Under the pieces are notes generated by a model. That model did not search any database. It saw only the letters and a list, made by a program, of their open reading frames with translations, and had not been told where the DNA came from. A program made the translations under genes and the position numbers. 64,000 nucleotides of DNA from Dallia pectoralis (lineage: Eukaryota > Chordata > Actinopteri > Esociformes > Umbridae), in the NCBI GenBank assembly GCA_029465975.1, contig CM055745.1:5424204-5488203 (forward strand). The letters run 5' to 3'. This document shows, piece after piece, positions 56,961-64,000 of the stretch (its first letter is position 1; every line of letters begins with the position of its first letter).

Positions 56961-59581
56961 TACCGGTATGTAGAAGCAGACAGACAGATAGTTTAGATTA
57001 AATTTAATTTCAAAATAAGCAAGCATATTATACCAAGCAATATAACACAGCTGTGATGAATCCACCCAAAAGCCAAATAAACATACAAATCAGAAAGCAG
57101 AAAACTGCTATGCAGGCGTTAACTTTTTGTTGCAATATCCAGTGGTTTGATCCATGACTTGTGAGACGGGCAAATAGATGGTGTTTAATGTGTGATTGCT
57201 TGGCAAACTGGAGGCTGGCCTTTTCAATCTTTACAAACTGCCTTTGAAAGAGTTGCCACAGCAGAGAACCATGACCTTGTAGGTAAGATGTCAATTCATT
57301 AGCTAACTGAGTTCTGGGTTCTCTGTGCTATTAGACAGAGTTATCAGGACTGCAAAACACACTGTGAAAATAGTAGAACAAAATGGAACATAAAATGGGC
57401 ATTCTTTAGACTAGTTCAGTATCTGGAACGTCAGCAATGGTGGGTTTGACTACAGGCTCAGTCCAGAGAAGATCCTTCTAAAACTCATTGGTCTATTGTT
57501 GTCCCGAGAAATTATATTTTATGCGAGAAATTGCCAAGAAACTGAAGATTTTGCACAACCTTGTGTCCTACATCCCTTCGGAGAACTGGCTCTAACTAGA
57601 ATAGAAAGGGGAGCAGCTAGACCTTTGTCTAGTTCGAGTAACAGACACCTCGCAGGTCCTCAACTGGCATTAAATAGTACCCGCAAAACACCAGTCGCTA
57701 CTGGTGCAAGTTTGAAGTTTTCAGATCGCAAAGGATACGAGCACTTCAAATTTACAGATTAGCTCAAGTCTTTGCCGATTAGCTCAACAAACTAACATCT
57801 AATATGACAAAAGTCTGCAATGCTGTAACTTCTGCAAAAGAAATGATTCTTCGAGGGGATCAAGGTTTGAATAACACAAAGACATGAATATTATTTCAAT
57901 TAAAATTCATTATGACTAGCCGCTGACGAACCCTGTCGGTGGCTATATATCCTATTCATTTTGCCATACGTCTTATTCGACACAAGCGTCCTTAAACTTT
58001 AGTGCACATACTTGTAACACATGTATTCAATGTATTAAATGAATTCAAGTTGTATTTACTGTTATTGATTCTGACTGACAAGACTCCTATGGGAAATAGA
58101 TACAGTAACGAATCTTCCTGTCAAGACTGAGATAATGGTTAGAAAAGAAACACATTGACACCAAGGACAGGATGGTGCTATGATCGATATGTGATTTAAC
58201 AACCAAGTAATTAAAGGGCATTTTTTCGGGCGACATCCTCTTACTTGATAATTATACTTTGAGTGGACATCCGATTGGCTGACTAGTAAAAAAGTAATTT
58301 ACTTTCTAGAAGCCAAACGTTCAATATATATTTTAAATGTTGGCAAAAAAGCATGCACGAACACAAAGTCCTACGTCTGTGCAAAAATGTCCACTTGACA
58401 ACACATTTCTGTTCTCCTTTTAACCACATATTGAATCTGCTATCAAAGCCTCTATTGATTTCCAGACATTTTGATTGGACGTCTTACATATTTCAGAGGC
58501 TTTGTTAAAATTACACAAAATACTGTTTCTTTGATTTTGAAATGCAGCTTCGTTCATTATTACACTAGACTTTTGTCCGGACTGCCCAGGAAGACAAGGG
58601 AGTGAGTCGGCAGGTGATATGAATTTTATTTCCAAGCATGTTTACCATGCCACATTATGGGCAATAATGACAACAACAGAACAATAATTCTGTATGGCTG
58701 TAATACATACGTCATAAGAATTGAATATATTAACAAAAGACATGCATCTCGATCAACTGAATCTCATCTTACACACTAAAGACAGCTTCTTTTGACGGAG
58801 AAATATGTCACTGAGGTAATCTTTCTATTTAAACCGAATTATTAAATTAAGAACTGTTCCAATATATTAAAAAAAAACTTTATTTGAAACCAACTACGAT
58901 CACATCACGTGACATCGCGCACGCGCACACGCACACACACACAACTATAAAAGATGTCAGGGAACAAAAGGCGCATTTCTTTCCTTCAAGCAATTAACGC
59001 AATAAGTGTTCTAAATTAACTAAAAATGAGTTGCTATTTTGACGTCTAAATCTTGTCCACTTTACAGCAGCGACAGATACTGCTCAGGGTAATTGTTTAG
59101 TTACAGGGGGACCACCAGCCCGCAGGCTGTTGGCCTTTCCATGCCTCGACAAACGGGGTCACGGGGTCAAGCGTGCCCCTCAAATCTCCATTAGACGCGA
59201 TACACAATACAGCCGCATTTAGTTCAGACGCGAACAAAGTCCGCGCAGCCCGATATGCCACAGACTCCTATTTGGGTATTAGCCCTGGCCATGATGGAAA
59301 AATCACAGAGTTTATGTTTATCATTCAAAACTAATGGAAAACATTGAGCAGATGTTGAAGCTCTTATCACTGTTGCGACGGGGAAGTGCTCTATCTGACA
59401 GGCACACGGGCGAGTCCTATTAACCGGGGGAATTGGAAAGTGGAAATTCATTTTTTCCTTTTGTTTGGAGTGCTGTGATGGCTCCGTAGATAGGGGGAGA
59501 AGATAGAGGCTCCAGGTGAGCCAGGGAGCGTAGCCCGGATACCCCCCGTCCCCTCAGTCATTCCCCTTGGACACGGTCACG
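56961..59581. other. Non-repetitive sequence, probably intron
   Basis: About 2.6 kb with no exon recognised on the agbl1-like strand. Open frames (57028-57294 minus with a hydrophobic C-terminus, 57496-57762 plus, 58420-58635 minus) have no recognised family. A short CA run lies at 58920-58942. The balanced, repeat-free segment 59050-59480 might be conserved non-coding DNA, which I cannot test. Confidence 0.5.
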
Positions 59582-62500
59582 CAGGTGGGCTGGTCCCTTA
59601 TCAGATATATATGTGGTGATCATGGAGGTGGGCTGGTCCTATATCAGATTATATATATGTGGTGATCATGGAGGTGGGCTGGTCCTATATCAGATATACT
59701 TGTGGTGATCATGGAGGTGGGCTGGTCCTATAGCAGATATATATGTGGTGATCATGGAGGTGGGCTGGTCCTATAGCAGATATACATGTGGTGATCATGG
59801 AGGTGGGCTGGTCCTATAGCAGATATACATGTGGTGATCATGGAGGTGGGCTGGTCCTATAGCAGATATACATGTGGTGATCATGGAGGTGGGCTGGTCC
59901 TATAGCAGATATATATGTGGTGATCATGGAGTTGGGCTGGTCCTATAGCAGATATATATGTGGTGATCATGGAGGTGGGCTGGTCCTATAGCAGATATAC
60001 ATGTGGTGATCATGGAGGTGGGCTGGTCCTATAGCAGATATACATGTGGTGATCATGGAGGTGGGCTGGTCCTATAGCAGATATATATGTGGTGATCATG
60101 GAGGTGGGCTGGTCCTATAGCAGATATATATGTGGTGATCATGGAGGTGGGCTGGTCCTATATCAGATATATATGTGGTGATCATGGAGGTGGGCTGGTC
60201 CTATAGCAGATATATATGTGGTGATCATGGAGGTGGGCTGGTCCTATAGCAGATATACATGTGGTGATCATGGAGGTGGGCTGGTCCTATAGCAGATATA
60301 TATGTGGTGATCATGGAGGTGGGCTGGTCCTATAGCAGATATATATGTGGTGATCATGGAGGTGGGCTGGTCCTATATCATATATATATGTGGTGATCAT
60401 GGAGGTGGGCTGGTCCTATAGCAGATATATATGTGGTGATCATGGAGGTGGGCTGGTCCTATAGCAGATATATATGTGGTGATCATGGAGGTGGGCTGGT
60501 CCTATAGCAGATATACATGTGGTGATCATGGAGGTGGGCTGGTCCTATATCAGATATATATGTGGTGATCATGGAGGTGGGCTGGTCCTATAGCAGATAT
60601 ATATGTGGTGATCATGGAGGTGGGCTGGTCCTATATCAGATATATATGTGGTGATCATGGAGTTGGGCTGGTCCTATAGCAGATATATATGTGGTGATCA
60701 TGGAGTTGGGCTGGTCCTATAGCAGATATATATGTGGTGATCATGGAGGTGGGCTGGTCCTATATCAGATATACATGTGGTGATCATGGAGGTGGGCTGG
60801 TCCTATAGCAGATATATATGTGGTGATCATGGAGGTGGGCTGGTCCTATATCATATATATATGTGGTGATCATGGAGTTGGGCTGGTCCTATAGCAGATA
60901 TACATGTGGTGATCATGGAGGTGGACTGGTCCTATATCATATATATGTGGTGATCATGGAGTTGGGCTGGTCCTATAGCAGATATATATGTGGTGATCAT
61001 GGAGGTGGGCTGGTCCTATATCAGATATACATGTGGTGATCATGGAGGTGGGCTGGTCCTATATCAGATATACATGTGATGATCATGGAGGTGGGCTGGT
61101 CCTATAGCAGATATACATGTGGTGATCATGGAGGTGGGCTGGTCCTATATCAGATATACATGTGGTGATCATGGAGGTGGGCTGGTCCTATATCAGATAT
61201 ACATGTGGTGATCATGGAGGTGGGCTGGTCCTATAGCAGATATATATGTGGTGATCATGGAGGTGGGCTGGTCCTATATGATATATATATGTGGTGATCA
61301 TGGAGGTGGGCTGGTCCTATATCAGATATACATGTGGTGATCATGGAGGTGGGCTGGTCCTATATCAGATATATATGTGGTGATCATGGAGGTGGGCTGG
61401 TCCTATATCAGATATATATGTGGTGATCATGGAGGTGGGCTGGTCCTATATCAGATATACATGTGGTGATCATGGAGGTGGGCTGGTCCTATATCATATA
61501 TACATGTGGTGATCATGGAGGTGGGCTGGTCCTATATCAGATATACATGTGGTGATCATGGAGGTGGGCTGGTCCTATAGCAGATATACATGTGGTGATC
61601 ATGGAGGTGGGCTGGTCCTATATCAGATATATATGTGGTGATCATGGAGGTGGGCTGGTCCTATAGCAGATATATATGTGGTGATCATGGAGGTGGGCTG
61701 GTCCTATATCAGATATACATGTGGTGATCATGGAGGTGGGCTGGTCCTATATCAGATATACATGTGGTGATCATGGAGGTGGGCTGGTCCTATATCAGAT
61801 ATATATGTGGTGATCATGGAGGTGGGCTGGTCCTATAGCAGATATACATGTGGTGATCATGGAGGTGGGCTGGTCCTATATCAGATGATATATATGTGGT
61901 GATCATGGAGTTGGGCTGGTCCTATATCAGATATACATGTGGTGATCATGGAGGTGGGCTGGTCCTATATCAGATGATATATATGTGGTGATCATGGAGG
62001 TGGGCTGGTCCTATATCAGATATATATGTGGTGATCATGGAGGTGGGCTGGTCCTATATCAGATGATATATATGTGGTGATCATGGAGGTGGGCTGGTCC
62101 TATAGCAGATATACATGTGGTGATCATGGAGGTGGGCTGGTCCTATATCAGATATATATGTGGTGATCATGGAGGTGGGCTGGTCCTATATCAGATATAT
62201 ATGTGGTGATCATGGAGGTGGGCTGGTCCTATATCAGATGATATATATGTGGTGATCATGGAGGTGGGCTGGTCCTATAGCAGATATATATGTGGTGATC
62301 ATGGAGGTGGGCTGGTCCTATATCAGATATATATGTGGTGATCATGGAGGTGGGCTGGTCCTATATCAGATATATATGTGGTGATCATGGAGTTGGGCTG
62401 GTCCTATATCAGATATATATGTGGTGATCATGGAGGTGGGCTGGTCCTATATCAGATATATATGTGGTGATCATGGAGGTGGGCTGGTCCTATATCAGAT

Positions 62501-64000
62501 ATATATGTGGTGATCATGGAGGTGGGCTGGTCCTATATCAGATATATATGTGGTGATCATGGAGGTGGGCTGGTCCTATAGCAGATATACATGTGGTGAT
62601 CATGGAGGTGGGCTGGTCCTATATCAGATATATATGTGGTGATCATGGAGTTGGGCTGGTCCTATATCAGATATATATGTGGTGATCATGGAGGTGGGCT
62701 GGTCCTATATCAGATATATATGTGGTGATCATGGAGTTGGGCTGGTCCTATAGCAGATATATATGTGGTGATCATGGAGGTGGGCTGGTCCTATAGCAGA
62801 TATACATGTGGTGATCATGGAGGTGGGCTGGTCCTATAGCAGATATACATGTGGTGATCATGGAGGTGGGCTGGTCCTATAGCAGATATATATGTGGTGA
62901 TCATGGAGGTGGGCTGGTCCTATATCAGATATACATGTGGTGATCATGGAAGTGGGCTGGTCCTATAGCAGATATATATGTGGTGATCATGGAGGTGGGC
63001 TGGTCCTATATCAGATGATATATATGTGGTGATCATGGAGGTGGGCTGGTCCTATATCAGATATATATGTGGTGATCATGGAGTTGGGCTGGTCCTATAT
63101 CAGATATATATGTGGTGATCATGGAGGTGGGCTGGTCCTATATCAGATATATATGTGGTGATCATGGAGTTGGGCTGGTCCTATAGCAGATATATATGTG
63201 GTGATCATGGAGTTGGGCTGGTCCTATAGCAGATATATATGTGGTGATCATGGAGTTGGGCTGGTCCTATATCAGATATATATGTGGTGATCATGGAGGT
63301 GGGCTGGTCCTATATCAGATATATATGTGGTGATCATGGAGGTGGGCTGGTCCTATATCAGATATATATGTGGTGATCATGGAGGTGGGCTGGTCCTATA
63401 TCAGATATATATGTGGTGATCATGGAGTTGGGCTGGTCCTATATCATATATATATGTGGTGATCATGGAGGTGGGCTGGTCCTATAGCAGATATACATGT
63501 GGTGATCATGGAGGTGGGCTGGTCCTATATCAGATGATATATATGTGGTGATCATGGAGGTGGGCTGGTCCTATATCAGATATATATGTGGTGATCATGG
63601 AGGTGGGCTGGTCCTATATCAGATATACATGTGGTGATCATGGAGGTGGGCTGGTCCTATAGCAGATATATATGTGGTGATCATGGAGTTGGGCTGGTCC
63701 TATATCAGATATACATGTGGTGATCATGGAGGTGGGCTGGTCCTATATCAGATATATATGTGGTGATCATGGAGGTGGGCTGGTCCTATATCAGATATAT
63801 ATGTGGTGATCATGGAGGTGGGCTGGTCCTATATCAGATATATATGTGGTGATCATGGAGGTGGGCTGGTCCTATAGCAGATATACATGTGGTGATCATG
63901 GAGGTGGGCTGGTCCTATAGCAGATATACATGTGGTGATCATGGAGGTGGGCTGGTCCTATAGCAGATATATATGTGGTGATCATGGAGGTGGGCTGGTC
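59582..64000. repeat. 43-bp satellite, about 103 copies, continuing past the window
   Basis: Units read atggaggtgggctggtccta, then tagcagatatatatgtggtg, then atc. Words at 59853 and 59896 give 43 bp. Two-state positions are atagcag/atatcag, atatatatg/atatacatg and gaggtggg/gagttggg, with some longer copies (cagatgatatatatg). TGATCA occurs in nearly every unit. The window ends inside the array, so the true size is larger than 4.4 kb. Confidence 0.97.

Overview
This is vertebrate nuclear DNA, most likely from a ray-finned fish. There are no prokaryotic-style genes: coding sequence is split into short exons with GT/AG junctions inside long introns. The mobile elements are fish-like: decayed Tc1-like transposase copies on the minus strand, a tRNA-derived SINE piece resembling the salmonid SlmI type, and a palindromic short element of a kind common in salmonids and pike. 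I therefore favour a salmoniform or esociform fish. The species is not determined.

One protein-coding gene is supported. Five minus-strand exons (55082-55211, 51695-51826, 51432-51608, 39216-39376, 18134-18365) join with matching phases. They encode about the last 277 residues of a cytosolic carboxypeptidase (M14 family tubulin deglutamylase), best matched to AGBL1/CCP4, with AGTPBP1/CCP1 as the alternative. The zinc-ligand His, the substrate-binding Asn-Arg and the catalytic Glu are all visible. The 5' exons lie beyond what I can identify, above 55211. Positions 1-18133 are downstream of the gene and hold no convincing gene.

The striking feature is tandem repetition. Summing my intervals, about 28 kb of 64 kb is minisatellite or microsatellite, with units of 9, 14, 15, 24, 28, 30, 31, 41, 42, 43, 44, 45, 62, 64, 71, 75, 77 and about 78-86 bp. 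Almost all of the very long open frames are these arrays read without stops and are not proteins.

Several arrays grew from recognisable older sequence. The 75-bp array at 51809-52690 repeats the 3' splice site and first codons of an agbl1 exon, giving 11 decoy acceptors. The array at 50790-51431 repeats a sequence like the 5' splice site of the next exon. A 41-bp array lies inside a Tc1-like transposase relic, a 42-bp array follows a SINE relic, and a 64-bp array looks tRNA-derived. A 24-bp array starts about 20 bp from the donor of the penultimate exon and stays open in the exon's frame.

The second notable object is a young LTR retrotransposon on the minus strand (10375-13755). It has two 383-bp LTRs that look identical, a 5-bp target duplication, a gag-position open frame and no pol. 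Most of its interior is tandem repeats. It sits inside a 77-bp satellite. A solo LTR of a related family lies at 54153-54561.
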